DNA of 64,000 bases from Amycolatopsis viridis (GCF_011758765.1 NZ_JAANOU010000001.1:3596001-3660000); one strand, 5' to 3'. Shown: positions 10,895-20,267, counted from the stretch's first letter. Notes: generated by a model not told the origin, from the letters alone. Numbers and translations: made by a program.

Positions 10895-11842
10895 TCAGCT
10901 GCCTGGCGGAGCCACGCCCGGCGCCGGCGACTGCGCGTTGCCCGCGATGCCGTACCGGCCGGTGCCACCGTCGAGCTGCTCCTTGAGCGCCAGCACCGTG
11001 CTGATGCGCCCGGCAGCCGTGTTCACGTTGTCCACCGTGGACAGGATCGAGGTCGCCGAGGTGTCCGCCCGCACGAACCCGATCGCGCCGGTTCCCCCGG
11101 CCGAAGCGGGGTCGCCGGCGAGCACCGCTCCGGCGCCGGACCGGTCCAGCTGCGTCGCGAACCGGGCCAGCGTCGCGGCCTTGTCCCCGGCACCGTCCCC
11201 GGTCGCCTGGCCACCGGTGAGCACCAGGGCCAGCTGGCCCGGCCCGATGCCCGGGCCGGCCTTGACGAACCCGCCGTCGGACAGGCCCGCGATCGCCGCG
11301 GCGAGCTCGTCCGGTGTGGACTGCGGCTTCGCGGTGTCCTTGTTGAGCAGCAGCACCGAACCCACCAGCGCCCCGGCCAGCGTGCCCGGGTCACCCGCGG
11401 TCGGGAAGGTCGACCCGGCGGGCTGCAGGCGGGTCACCACCTGACGCAGCTGGTCGGCCTTCACCGGGTCGGTGAAGGAGTCGGTCAGCTGCAGCTCCCC
11501 CGACACCCGCGCGCCGGAGGATTCGATGAGCTGCCGCACCGCGTCGCGGTCGGCCGGGCTCGCCTCCTGCGTGGTGATCAGCACGACCGAGCGGCGGTCC
11601 AGTGCACCGGCCACGACCTTCGGGCCGAGCGAACCGGCGAAGGCATCCGCATCAGCCAGCCGCGCGTTGAGCTCGTTGCGCTGGGCCTGCAGATCGGACA
11701 CCTGCGCGGCGAGCTTGCCCTTCTCGCCGGACAGCCCGGACAGCAGCGTGCCGTTCAGCGCCGTCGACCCGAGCACGACGCCCACGGCCAGCGCCAGGAA
11801 CACCGCCGCGATCGAGACGATGTGGTACCGCAGAGAAATCAC
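10895..11842 (-). CDS. mctB: SteB/MctB family protein (copper transport protein B; division protein SteB)
   Basis: 315 aa from a GTG that overlaps the steA stop (GTGA). An N-terminal membrane segment, IVSIAAVFLALAVGVVLGS (about residues 8-26), is followed by a coiled coil (about 40-65, GEKGKLAAQVSDLQAQRNEL) and a secreted domain. The M. tuberculosis homologue (Rv1698) has been described as copper transport protein MctB. The corynebacterial homologue SteB works with SteA in activating septal peptidoglycan hydrolase. The adjacent steA makes the division role plausible here. Both names refer to the same family, so function is not decided by sequence. Confidence 0.88.
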   Translation of the reverse strand: MISLRYHIVSIAAVFLALAVGVVLGSTALNGTLLSGLSGEKGKLAAQVSDLQAQRNELNARLADADAFAGSLGPKVVAGALDRRSVVLITTQEASPADRDAVRQLIESSGARVSGELQLTDSFTDPVKADQLRQVVTRLQPAGSTFPTAGDPGTLAGALVGSVLLLNKDTAKPQSTPDELAAAIAGLSDGGFVKAGPGIGPGQLALVLTGGQATGDGAGDKAATLARFATQLDRSGAGAVLAGDPASAGGTGAIGFVRADTSATSILSTVDNVNTAAGRISTVLALKEQLDGGTGRYGIAGNAQSPAPGVAPPGS

Positions 11843-13023
11843 GTGAAGAGCCCCTTGACCCAGCTTGCGAAGGAATCCCAGGTGGACCGCGCCCAGTCCA
11901 GGTAGGCGCCACCCACGTCGGAGACGAGCAGCGCGGCCGCGACGGCGACGAGCGCGGCGAGTACGAGCAGGACGACCGCTGCCAGGGACACCCGGCTGCG
12001 GTGCAGCGCGGCGACGGCCTTGCCGTCGACGAGTTTCGTGCCGAGCTTGAGCCGGGTCAGGAACGTCGACGGGTTCGACCCGGACCGGCCGTGGTCGAGG
12101 AACTCCCGCAGCGTCGCCTGGAACCCCACGGTCACCACGAGTCCGGCCTCGTGGGCGTCGGCGAGCAGCAGCGCCAGGTCCTCCGGGTTGCCGGACGCGG
12201 GGAAGGTGACCGCGCCGATACCCAGGTCCTGGATCCGCGCCACGCCCGGCGCGTGCCCGTCCGGCTGCGCCGGCACGACCACCTCGGCACCGCACTTGAG
12301 CGTCTCGGCGTCGATGCCGTAGGGGTCACCGACGATGATGTCGGGCTGGTGCCCCTGCGCCCGCAGCGTGTCCGCGCCACCGTCCACTCCGACCAGCACG
12401 GGCCGGTGCTCGGCGATGTACTTCTTGAGCGCCCGCAGGTCCTCGGCGTGGCCCTTGCCGGGCGCGACGACCAGCACGTGCCGGTCGCGCAGCGGCACGC
12501 GCACCTCGGGCACGCCGACCCCGTCGAGGATCAGCGTGCGCTCGCGGCGCAGGAATTCGATGGTGTTCGCCGAGAACGCCTCCAGCTGGGTGGACATCCC
12601 GGCCTTGGCCTCGATCATCTGGTCGGCGACGCTCTCCGGCGTCTGCTCGCTGCCGCTGGCCATCTGCCGGTCGCCGGCGTAGAGGACGCCTTCGTGCAGC
12701 CGGACGCGGGTGCCGTCCTTGACCCGGCGCAGCACCTCGCCACCGACGTTGTCCACCAGCGGGATGCCCGCGTTGACCAGGATCTCCGGCCCCAGGTTGG
12801 GGAACCGCCCGGAGATCGACGGCGAGGCGTTGATCACGGCCCCGACCTGCGCCTCGACAAGTGCATCGGCGGTCGCGCGGTCGAGGTCGATCTGGTCGAG
12901 GACCACGATGTCACCGGACCCGACACGCCGGATCAGGTCGCGCGTGCGCCGGTCCACCCGGGCGACGCCGATGATGCCGGGGAGGGCCTCGGTGTTGCGG
13001 TGGAGCAGACCGGGAAGCTTCAT
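11839..13023 (-). CDS. steA: Putative cytokinetic-ring protein SteA
   Basis: 394 aa from the ATG at 13023 (MKLPGLLHRN); an upstream in-frame start looks spurious. The N-terminal part contains GIIGVARVDRRTRDLIRRVGSGDIVVLDQIDLDR. A central thiamin-pyrophosphokinase-like fold follows (HVLVVAPGKGHAEDLRALKKYI, PDIIVGDPYGIDAETL). One C-terminal transmembrane helix lies at about 350-375 and a short tail after it. SteA localises at the septum in Corynebacterium with SteB and controls cell separation. The 4-bp overlap with the downstream SteB/MctB gene indicates co-translation. Confidence 0.9.
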   Translation of the reverse strand: MKLPGLLHRNTEALPGIIGVARVDRRTRDLIRRVGSGDIVVLDQIDLDRATADALVEAQVGAVINASPSISGRFPNLGPEILVNAGIPLVDNVGGEVLRRVKDGTRVRLHEGVLYAGDRQMASGSEQTPESVADQMIEAKAGMSTQLEAFSANTIEFLRRERTLILDGVGVPEVRVPLRDRHVLVVAPGKGHAEDLRALKKYIAEHRPVLVGVDGGADTLRAQGHQPDIIVGDPYGIDAETLKCGAEVVVPAQPDGHAPGVARIQDLGIGAVTFPASGNPEDLALLLADAHEAGLVVTVGFQATLREFLDHGRSGSNPSTFLTRLKLGTKLVDGKAVAALHRSRVSLAAVVLLVLAALVAVAAALLVSDVGGAYLDWARSTWDSFASWVKGLFT

Positions 13024-13126
13024 GTGTCCGATGGTGACAAACGAACACCGGATGTCCGTTCGCAACACGCCGTGCACGACCCGGTTTCTCGCCGTGATCT
13101 CCGCAGAGACCGGTGCGTGTGGACGG

Positions 13127-14917
13127 TCAGCGCCTGGCGCGTTTGCCCGCCTTCTTGCGTGGCGCGGCCGCCGCCTGCTTGTCCGCGTCGGCCACCGCGA
13201 GCAGTTCCTCCGCGTGCGCGCGGCCGGTCTCGGTGCTCTCCATCCCAGCGAGCATGCGGGCCAGCTCGACCACCCGCTCGGACTTCTGCAGCTTCTTCAC
13301 ACCGCTGCGCGTGACACCGCCGGTCGTGCCCTTGTCCACGACCAGGTGCCGGTCGGCGAACGCCGCCACCTGCGGCAGGTGGGTCACCACGAGCACCTGG
13401 TGGGTGCGGGCCAGGCGGGCCAGCCGCCGTCCGATCTCGATCGCGGCGCGGCCACCGACGCCGGCGTCGACCTCGTCGAACACCAGCGTCTGCACGGTGT
13501 CCGCGTCGGCCAGCACGACCTCGATCGCGAGCATCACCCGGGAGAGCTCCCCGCCGGAGGCGGCCTTGTGCACCGGCATCGCGGGCGCGGCCGGGTGCGC
13601 CTTGAGCATCAGCTCGACGTCGTCGACGCCGGAGCTGCCGGCGTGCACCAGCTCGCCGTCCACCCGCAGGGCCTGCGGATCGGCGGAGTCGGTGGCGCGC
13701 CGGCTGACGGTCACCTCGATCTGCGCCTGGCCCATCGCCAGGCCGGACAGCTCCTCGGTGACCGCGCCGGCCAGTTCGGCGGCCGCGGCGGACCGGGCCC
13801 GGGACACGGCGGCGGCGTGCCCGGCCAGCTGGACGGCGAGCTCGTCGCGGCGGGCAGCCAGCCCGGCGAGCGCTTCCTCGGAGGTGTCCATCGACGCCAG
13901 CCGCGCCCCGGCGTCCTCGGCCCACGCGAGCACACCGTCGATGTCGGCCGCGTACTTGCGGGTCAGGGTCTTCAGCTCGGCCTGCCGGGCGAGGATCTGC
14001 TCGAGCAGCCCCGGGTCGGCCTCGAGCCCGTCGAGGTAGCCGCCCAGCTCCGCGCCGACGTCGTTGAGCAGCATCTCGGCCTCGGCCAACCTCGGCTCGA
14101 GGTCGCGCAACGCGGAGTCGTCGGAGCTGCCCAGCCGCCGCCGGGCCTCACCGATCAGCCCGAGCGCGCCCGGCTGGTCCGGGTCGCCGTCGGCGGCACC
14201 GGAGACCGCGGCCTGCGCGGCGCTGGCCGCGGCGCGCAGCTCCTCGGTCGCGGTGAGCCGCTTGACCTGCTCGGCCAGCTCCGCGTCCTCACCGGGCTTG
14301 GGGCCGACCGCGGCGATCTCGTCCAGCCCGTGCTTGAGCAGGTCGGCCTGCTGGGCCATCTCACGCGACCGGCTGGTGCGCTCCGCCAGCTCGGCGGTCA
14401 CCGCGAGCCACTCGTCGCGGACCGCGCGGTACTCGCGCAGCGGCTCGGCCACGTCGTCCCCGGCGAACCGGTCGAGCACGTCCCGCTGCTCGGCCGGCCG
14501 CAGCAGCCGCAGCTGGTCGTTCTGCCCGTGCACGGCCAGCAGCCGGTCGGCCAGGTCGGACAGCACGCTCACCGGGACCGAACGCCCGCCCAGGTGGGCT
14601 CGGGAGCGCCCGTCGGCGCCCACCGAGCGCAGGGCGATGAGGCTGCCGTCCTCGTCGGTCTCGCCACCCGCGTCGGCCACGATCCGGGCGACGTGCTCGG
14701 CGAACACCCCTTCGAACCGTCCTTCGACGCTCGCCTTCCCGGAGCCGTTGCGGACCTTCGACGCCTCGGCGCGTCCCCCGGACAGCAGGTGCAGCCCGGT
14801 GACCACCATGGTCTTGCCTGCGCCGGTCTCGCCGGTGACCACGGTGAATCCCGGGTGCAGTTCGAGCAGGGCGTCCTCGATCACTCCGAGGCCCTGGATG
14901 CGCATCTCGGCCAGCAC
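13127..14917 (-). CDS. recN: DNA repair protein RecN
   Basis: 596 aa. The SMC-like N-terminal ATPase half starts MLAEMRIQGLGVIEDALLEL with Walker A GETGAGKT. A long coiled-coil middle region is rich in Ala/Glu/Arg. The C-terminal half carries the ABC signature region ASGGELSRVMLAIEVVL and Walker B LVFDEVDAGVGG. RecN holds DNA ends during double-strand-break repair. A start at the internal M5 is also possible. It sits between nadK and steA as in the conserved block. No LexA box was recognised upstream. Confidence 0.95.
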   Translation of the reverse strand: MLAEMRIQGLGVIEDALLELHPGFTVVTGETGAGKTMVVTGLHLLSGGRAEASKVRNGSGKASVEGRFEGVFAEHVARIVADAGGETDEDGSLIALRSVGADGRSRAHLGGRSVPVSVLSDLADRLLAVHGQNDQLRLLRPAEQRDVLDRFAGDDVAEPLREYRAVRDEWLAVTAELAERTSRSREMAQQADLLKHGLDEIAAVGPKPGEDAELAEQVKRLTATEELRAAASAAQAAVSGAADGDPDQPGALGLIGEARRRLGSSDDSALRDLEPRLAEAEMLLNDVGAELGGYLDGLEADPGLLEQILARQAELKTLTRKYAADIDGVLAWAEDAGARLASMDTSEEALAGLAARRDELAVQLAGHAAAVSRARSAAAAELAGAVTEELSGLAMGQAQIEVTVSRRATDSADPQALRVDGELVHAGSSGVDDVELMLKAHPAAPAMPVHKAASGGELSRVMLAIEVVLADADTVQTLVFDEVDAGVGGRAAIEIGRRLARLARTHQVLVVTHLPQVAAFADRHLVVDKGTTGGVTRSGVKKLQKSERVVELARMLAGMESTETGRAHAEELLAVADADKQAAAAPRKKAGKRARR

Positions 14918-14963
14918 GCAACCACCGTAGCGGTCCGCTCCGACAATCCGCGGCGGACTCGCC

Positions 14964-15875
14964 TCAGCGCGCGTGCCGCTCCCGCCAGCTCTTCACCGGC
15001 AGCGCGAACTTGTGCACCAGGCGGTCGGTGAACGGGCCGGGGTGCAGGCGGGCCAGCCGCACCGGGGTCTCCCCCGCCACGATCTCGACCCGCGCGCCGC
15101 GCGGCAGGGCGATGTGCCGCAGTCCGTCGCAGGTCAGGACGGCCGGGGAGCCGAACGGGTCGATGCCGACGGTGATCACCGAGTCCTTGGACACCACCAG
15201 CGGCCGGGAGAACATCGCGTGCGCGTTGCTGGGCACGACCAGCAGCGCCTCGACGTCCGGCCAGATGACCGGGCCACCCGCGGAGAACGCGTAAGCGGTG
15301 GACCCGGTCGGCGTGGCGCACAGCACACCGTCGCAGCCGAAGGCCGACACCGGCCTGCCGTCCACCTCGATCAGCGCGTCGAGGATCCGTTCGCGGGTGC
15401 TCTTCTCGACGCTGGCCTCGTTGAGCGCCCAGGTGCGCGCCACGACCCGGCCGTCGACGGACACCGTGACGTCGATGGTCATGCGCTCTTCGACGGTGTA
15501 CTCGCGAGACACCACCCGCTGCACGGTTTCGGTGAGCGCGTCGGAGTCGGCCTCGGTGAGGAACCCGACGCGGCCCAGGTTGACGCCCAGGACCGGCACC
15601 CCGGCGGGGCGGGCCAGCTCGGCCGCCCGCAGCAGCGTGCCGTCACCGCCGAGCACGAGCACCAGTTCGGCACCGCGCGCCGGGTCGTCGGTCGACGCGA
15701 CCAGGGTGCACAGCTCGGCCAGGGCGTCGTGCTCGATCAGCTCCTTGACCTCGGCGTCGATGACGCGCAGGCCGATACCGGCCTCGGCGAAGCGGGTGGC
15801 GACCTCGCGCGCCGCGTCCTTCGTCGTCTCACGGTCGGGGTGCATGACCAGCAGCACCTCGCGGCTCTCGCTCAC
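14964..15875 (-). CDS. nadK: NAD kinase
   Basis: 303 aa. The GGDG motif is present in LVLVLGGDGTLLRAAELA, and the second diagnostic motif in CATPTGSTAYAFSAGGPVIWP. These are the ATP/polyphosphate and NAD-binding signatures of NAD kinase, which phosphorylates NAD to NADP. The start overlaps the tlyA stop by 4 bp, so tlyA-nadK are coupled; recN follows after 46 bp. Confidence 0.95.
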   Translation of the reverse strand: MSESREVLLVMHPDRETTKDAAREVATRFAEAGIGLRVIDAEVKELIEHDALAELCTLVASTDDPARGAELVLVLGGDGTLLRAAELARPAGVPVLGVNLGRVGFLTEADSDALTETVQRVVSREYTVEERMTIDVTVSVDGRVVARTWALNEASVEKSTRERILDALIEVDGRPVSAFGCDGVLCATPTGSTAYAFSAGGPVIWPDVEALLVVPSNAHAMFSRPLVVSKDSVITVGIDPFGSPAVLTCDGLRHIALPRGARVEIVAGETPVRLARLHPGPFTDRLVHKFALPVKSWRERHAR

Positions 15876-16681
15876 TGGGGACCCTTCCCGACCGCGTCGC
15901 GGACCAGTTGCTCGATCTCGCCCAGCGGCGCCGGGTCACGGCGCAGCCAGGCGAAGTATTCGACGTTGCCCGACGGCCCGGGCAGCGGGCTCGCCACGAC
16001 GCCGTGCGGGTGCAGGCCCAGCGTGGCGGCGGCGGCCAGGACGTCCAGCACGGCCTGGACGCGCAGTTCCGGGTCACGCACCACGCCGCCGCTGCCGAGG
16101 CGGTCCTTGCCCACCTCGAACTGCGGTTTGACCATCGGCACCAGGTCGGCGCCGGCGGTGGCGCACGCCGCGAGCGCGGGCAGCACCAGGCGCAGCGAGA
16201 TGAACGACAGGTCACCCACGACCAGGTCGACCGGTCCGCCGCACTGCTCCGGGGTCAGGGTGCGGACGTTGGTCTTGTCGAGCACGACGACACGCTCGTC
16301 GGTCCGCAGGCGCCAGTCCAGCAGGCCGCGGCCGACGTCGGCGGCCACGACCTGGCGTGCACCGCGCCGCAGCAGCACGTCGGTGAAGCCGCCGGTGGAC
16401 GCGCCGGCATCCAGGCAGCGTCTGCCGGCCACGGACAGCCCGGCCGGTTCGAAGGCTTCGAGCGCACCGAGCAGTTTGTGGGCGCCGCGGGAGGCCCAGC
16501 CCGGGTCGTCGGCGTCCTTGACCACGATCGGCGCACCCGGTTCGACACCGGTGGCCGGTTTGGTGGCGACCATGCCGCGCACCGTCACCTTGCCCTCGCT
16601 GATCAGCGTGCTGGCGTGCTCGCGGGAGCGGGCGAGTCCGCGGCGCACCAGTTCGGCGTCGAGGCGGGCCCTGCGGGGCAT
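15872..16681 (-). CDS. tlyA: TlyA family rRNA 2'-O-methyltransferase
   Basis: 269 aa. An N-terminal S4-like domain (RARLDAELVRRGLARSREHASTLISEGKV) is followed by an FtsJ/RrmJ-type methyltransferase. The SAM loop is CLDAGASTGGFTDVLLRRGA, with later VDLVVGDLSFISLRLVLPAL and DLVPMVKPQFEVGKDR containing the catalytic Lys and Asp. TlyA methylates 16S and 23S rRNA and is associated with capreomycin sensitivity in mycobacteria. It is flanked by the small hypothetical gene and nadK as in the M. tuberculosis order. Confidence 0.94.
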   Translation of the reverse strand: MPRRARLDAELVRRGLARSREHASTLISEGKVTVRGMVATKPATGVEPGAPIVVKDADDPGWASRGAHKLLGALEAFEPAGLSVAGRRCLDAGASTGGFTDVLLRRGARQVVAADVGRGLLDWRLRTDERVVVLDKTNVRTLTPEQCGGPVDLVVGDLSFISLRLVLPALAACATAGADLVPMVKPQFEVGKDRLGSGGVVRDPELRVQAVLDVLAAAATLGLHPHGVVASPLPGPSGNVEYFAWLRRDPAPLGEIEQLVRDAVGKGPQ

Positions 16682-16685
16682 CGCC

Positions 16686-16904
16686 TCACACCTTGTCGAT
16701 GCTGGACAGGGCCGAGGTCAGCGCGAAGTGCACGGCGTCGAAGCGGTCCACGTGCTCGGCGAGCGGGACCCGGTCCAGGTCGTCGAGCGCGGCCATGGCC
16801 TCCTCGATGCCGGCGCTCGGGTCGGCCGGGACCGCGGGGGCCGGCGGCGGCCCGGGCACGGGGCGCGGCGGCTGCGGAATGGGTTGGTGCTGCACGGTCA
16901 CCAC
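16686..16904 (-). CDS. Small conserved protein upstream of tlyA
   Basis: 72 aa from a GTG just after the HAD phosphatase stop (1-bp gap). The N-terminal half is Pro-rich (PIPQPPRPVPGPPPAP). The C-terminal half is amphipathic helix (AGIEEAMAALDDLDRVPLAE then HVDRFDAVHFALTSALSSID). M. tuberculosis has a similarly small gene at the same position (Rv1693), which supports it being real. The function is unknown. Overall length and position suggest an accessory protein of the tlyA-nadK unit. Confidence 0.8.
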   Translation of the reverse strand: MVTVQHQPIPQPPRPVPGPPPAPAVPADPSAGIEEAMAALDDLDRVPLAEHVDRFDAVHFALTSALSSIDKV

Positions 16905-16905
16905 G

Positions 16906-17916
16906 CTAACGGATCAGCTCGCCGCCGGAGGGCAGCCCCAGCTCGGCGAGGGCGCGCCGGGCGGGCTCGCCCCCGGCCCGCACCGCGGTGACGCCGGTGT
17001 CCCAGGCGAGGGCGCACAGGGTGCGCAGCAGGGCCAGCGGGTCACCCTCGCCGGTGGCCACGAGGGCGTCGCCGTCCCGCTGGGCGTGCCAGCCGGGCTG
17101 CGGCGCGATGCGCAGCTCGTCGGCAGGCTCGGTGAGCGCGCCGAGGTCGGCACCCAGGTAGGTGGGACGCTCCGCGGGGACCGCCGTGAGCAGGGTGGCG
17201 GGGGTGGCGACCCCGGTGAGCACGCACAGCGAGTCCATGCCGGCGTTGACGGCACCGGCGATGTCGGTGTCCAGCCGGTCCCCGACCGTCAACGGCCGCG
17301 TGGCGCCCGCCGAGCCGGCGGCCGTGTGGAACAGCGGGGCCTCGGGTTTGCCCGCCACCTCCGGAGTGGCGCCGGTGGCCGTGCGCAGGGCGGCGACCAT
17401 CGAGCCGTTGCCGGGCAGCAGGCCGCGCTCGGTGGGGAGGGTGGTGTCGACGTTGCAGGCGACCCAGACTGCGCCCGCCCGGATGGCGACGCACGCCTCG
17501 GCCAGATCGGCCCAGCCGGTGGCCGGGTTGTGGCCCTGCACGACGGCGGCGACGTGGTCGCCGGCTTGGCGCACCGGAGCCAGCCCGGCGTCGGCGACCT
17601 CGGCTTCGAGCGCCGCGGTGCCGAGGACCAGGACCGCCGCGCCGCCGGGCAGCCGCTCGCCGAGCAGCTTCGCGGCGGCCTGGGCGCTGGTGCTGACCTC
17701 GCCGGGGGTCGCCTCGATGTCGAGCTCGCGCAGCTGGTCCGCGACGGCACCGGGCGCCTTGGATGCGTTGTTGGTGACGAAGCGGACCGGTGCACCCGCG
17801 TCGCGCAGCTGCCGGATCGCCGCCGCGGCCCCCGGGATCGCCCGGGGACCGTGGTAGACGGTTCCGTCGAGGTCGAACAGGAACGCGTCGTAGCCGGCTT
17901 GCAGGGCGTCAGCCAT
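16906..17916 (-). CDS. HAD-superfamily hydrolase (NagD/PGP-like phosphatase)
   Basis: 336 aa from the ATG at 17916; the open frame upstream is a shadow of the TPR gene. Motif I is DAFLFDLDGTVYHG near the N-terminus, motif II is VRFVTNNAS, and motif IV is RPLTVGDRLDTDIAGAVNAGMDSLCVLTGV. The C2-type cap between motifs II and III is typical of the NagD / 4-nitrophenylphosphatase / phosphoglycolate phosphatase subfamily. The substrate is unknown. The start overlaps the stop of the TPR gene by 8 bp, so the two are coupled. The last 70 or so residues are an extra domain beyond the HAD core. Confidence 0.9.
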   Translation of the reverse strand: MADALQAGYDAFLFDLDGTVYHGPRAIPGAAAAIRQLRDAGAPVRFVTNNASKAPGAVADQLRELDIEATPGEVSTSAQAAAKLLGERLPGGAAVLVLGTAALEAEVADAGLAPVRQAGDHVAAVVQGHNPATGWADLAEACVAIRAGAVWVACNVDTTLPTERGLLPGNGSMVAALRTATGATPEVAGKPEAPLFHTAAGSAGATRPLTVGDRLDTDIAGAVNAGMDSLCVLTGVATPATLLTAVPAERPTYLGADLGALTEPADELRIAPQPGWHAQRDGDALVATGEGDPLALLRTLCALAWDTGVTAVRAGGEPARRALAELGLPSGGELIR

Positions 17917-20170
17917 CGGCGAGCTCCGCGGCCCGCTCGGCGGCGTCGGTCTCCTCGTCCTCATCGGCGTCGGCGGCGTGCAGGAACCAGCGGATCGCCT
18001 CGTCCCGCCGGTCGGCAGCCAGCAGGTTGTCCGCGTACGCGTAGAACAGCCGGGCGCTCCACGGGTCGCGTTTGCGCGGGTCGAGGTCGTCGCCCTGGAG
18101 GGAGACGACGGCCGCGTCGACCTGGCCGAGGTCGCGCCGCGCACCGGCGGCGACGATCTTCAGCTCGATCTCCACGTCCCGCGGGAGCTCGCGGCCCTGC
18201 ATCTCCTTGGCGAGGTCGAGGGCACGCTCGGGGCGGCCCAGTGCGCGCTCGGCGTCGGCGATGACCGCCACGTGCTGGTCGGTGTGGGTCATCCTGCGGA
18301 CGGCCCGCAGCTCGGCGAGGGCTTCCTGCCAGCGTCCGGCGTGGTAGGCGACGAGCCCGAGCGCCTCGCGGACGATCGGCACCCGGGAGGCGCGCGTCTT
18401 GGCGAACTTGGCGTGCGCCAGGGCGGCCTCGGGGTCGGTGTCGATCAGGTTGCCCGCGGCGACGAGGTGTTTGCCCACGATCTCGGCGAGGGACTTCGGC
18501 AGGGTCCGCAGGTCGCGGCGGATCTCCGGGTCGAGGTCACTGAACTCGATGTCCTCGGGCAGCTCGGGCGCCTCGAGGAGCTCCCGCGCGAGGGCCGCGT
18601 CGTCGAGGTCGCGACCGCGCTTGCCGCGCCGGTCGTCGGCCCGGCGCTCCTCCCGGGGCGCGCGGCGGAACTCCGCGTCGGCGATGTCGACCTGCTCCTC
18701 GCGCGTCACGGGTTGCGCGGCGCGCTCGACCAGGGCGAGATCGTCGTCGTCCGGCGAGCCGGTCTCCTCGGCAGCGGCCGCGCCGAGCGGACCGGTTTCG
18801 TCGTCCGCCTCGGTCCCGGTCGTGCCGGTGGTGTCCGGTGTGGTCACCTCGTCCCGGGGCGACGCTTCCTGGTGGCGTTCCTCGGCGCTCTCGCGGATCG
18901 CCTCGTCCGCGATGGGCTGCTCCGTCCGGTCGTCGGGCGCCGGTACAGCACGGTCGACGCGCTCGTCGTCACGGCCGGACCGAGCCGGCCGGTCCGCGAA
19001 CTTGCCACCGGGACGGTCGACGGTGCCACGGTCACGGTCACCGAAGTTCCGGCCGGCCGACCGCGTGTCGTCCCGGGCCCCGCGGCGATCGTCGAAGGAC
19101 CGCCCGCCGCGCCGGTCGTCGTCTCGCTTGCCGTAGCCGCCACGCCGGTCGTCCGCCGACCGCCCGCCCCGGTTGCCGGAGGAGCGGTCGCGCTCGCCGA
19201 AACCAGGACGGCCGCCACGGTCGTAGGGCCGGTCGCCGCGACGATCGGCGGAACGGTCTCCGCCGTCACGACCGCGGCTGTCGAACGAGCCGCCGCGCTT
19301 GTCGGCGGAACGGTCGCGACCGCCGAAGGAGCCGCCACTGCGCTTGTCGAAGGAGCGCTCACCCCGGCGATCGTCGAACGAGCCCCCGCGCCGGTCGCTG
19401 CGCTCGCCCCGGCGGTTGTCGGAGGAGCCGGCGCGCCGGTCGTCGTAGCTGCGCTCGCCACGCCGTGCGTCGAAGGAACCACGCTTGTCGAACGAACTGC
19501 CGCGCCGCTCGCCGGAGGCGCGGTCGCCGCGCTCACCACCGCGGTTGTCGTAGGAACTGCTGCGCCGGTCACCGTAGGGCCGGTCGCCACGGGCGCCACC
19601 GCGACTGTCGTAGGAACCCCCGCGCCGATCACCGTAGGGCCGGTCACCACGGCGGTTGTCCGACGTGCGATCGCCGCGGTTGTCGTCACGCTTCCAGCCC
19701 GGACGGTCCCCGCCGCGGCGGTCGTCGTCGCGTTTCCAGTTGGGCCGGTCGCCACCGCCACGGCTGCCACCGCGGTTGTCGTCGCGGTTCCAGCCCGGAC
19801 GCTCGCCGCCGCGGCTCCCGCCCCGGCGGTCGTCGTCACGCTTCCAGTTCGACCGGTCACCGCCGCGGGTTCCGCCCCGGCGGTCGTCGTCGCGGTTCCA
19901 GTTCGTCCGGCCGGTCCCACCGCTGCGGCGGTCGCCGAAGTCGCGGCCTCCGCGGTCGTTGCTGTTTCCACCCCGGCGGCCGCCGAAGTCGCGACCGCTG
20001 GATCGGTTGTCGTCCTGCCGGCCATATCCGCCCGACCGGCCACCCTGTCCCGCCTTGCCGTGCGGGGTGCCTCGCTGTGCTCCCGATCGCCCTGCGCCGG
20101 GAGCCGAATCGCGGCGCCGGGGGCGATCGGACGCGGCGTCGTCGAAGTCGCGCCGTCCGAAGTCCGCCAC
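17909..20170 (-). CDS. TPR-type protein with a very long Arg/Gly/Asp-rich repeat region
   Basis: 753 aa from a GTG at 20170 preceded by GAGGAGG. The C-terminal 215 or so residues (from LARELLEAPELPEDIEFSDL) form helical TPR-like repeats, corresponding in place and length to Rv1691 of M. tuberculosis (about 250 aa). Ahead of it, residues about 15-430 are low-complexity repeats of the type DDRRGG, GERPGWNRDD, DRPYGDRRGG and SFDKRSGG, followed by an acidic linker. RGG/RDDR-rich segments are typical of RNA-binding or condensate-forming regions (inference). The gene lies 44 bp beyond the rRNA operon terminator and overlaps the HAD phosphatase. The long ORF on the opposite strand is a by-product of the repeat codons. 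Confidence 0.85.
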   Translation of the reverse strand: MADFGRRDFDDAASDRPRRRDSAPGAGRSGAQRGTPHGKAGQGGRSGGYGRQDDNRSSGRDFGGRRGGNSNDRGGRDFGDRRSGGTGRTNWNRDDDRRGGTRGGDRSNWKRDDDRRGGSRGGERPGWNRDDNRGGSRGGGDRPNWKRDDDRRGGDRPGWKRDDNRGDRTSDNRRGDRPYGDRRGGSYDSRGGARGDRPYGDRRSSSYDNRGGERGDRASGERRGSSFDKRGSFDARRGERSYDDRRAGSSDNRRGERSDRRGGSFDDRRGERSFDKRSGGSFGGRDRSADKRGGSFDSRGRDGGDRSADRRGDRPYDRGGRPGFGERDRSSGNRGGRSADDRRGGYGKRDDDRRGGRSFDDRRGARDDTRSAGRNFGDRDRGTVDRPGGKFADRPARSGRDDERVDRAVPAPDDRTEQPIADEAIRESAEERHQEASPRDEVTTPDTTGTTGTEADDETGPLGAAAAEETGSPDDDDLALVERAAQPVTREEQVDIADAEFRRAPREERRADDRRGKRGRDLDDAALARELLEAPELPEDIEFSDLDPEIRRDLRTLPKSLAEIVGKHLVAAGNLIDTDPEAALAHAKFAKTRASRVPIVREALGLVAYHAGRWQEALAELRAVRRMTHTDQHVAVIADAERALGRPERALDLAKEMQGRELPRDVEIELKIVAAGARRDLGQVDAAVVSLQGDDLDPRKRDPWSARLFYAYADNLLAADRRDEAIRWFLHAADADEDEETDAAERAAELADG

Positions 20171-20213
20171 CTGGGCCTCCTCTTTCTCGGTTGTGAAGAT
20201 CAGTAAACGCACC

Positions 20214-20260
20214 AAAGGCCCGTCAGGCGAGCCAAACGGCTATCCTAACGGGCCCTTGGG
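20214..20260 (-). terminator. rRNA operon terminator
   Basis: On the minus strand GGGCCCGTTAGG is followed, after a loop, by CCTGACGGGCC and TTT, giving a long GC-rich stem. It lies a few bases past the 3' end of 5S rRNA and is the expected intrinsic terminator of the rrn operon. The GTG of the TPR gene lies 44 bp further on, so a promoter for it would have to overlap the hairpin or follow it closely. Confidence 0.8.
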
Positions 20261-20267
20261 AAAGGGT

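Noticed and set aside
17978-20206. 742-codon plus-strand frame opposite the repeat protein
   Set aside because: It mirrors the RGG-type repeats (Val/Ala/Gly-rich translation) and has no ribosome site or conserved domain.
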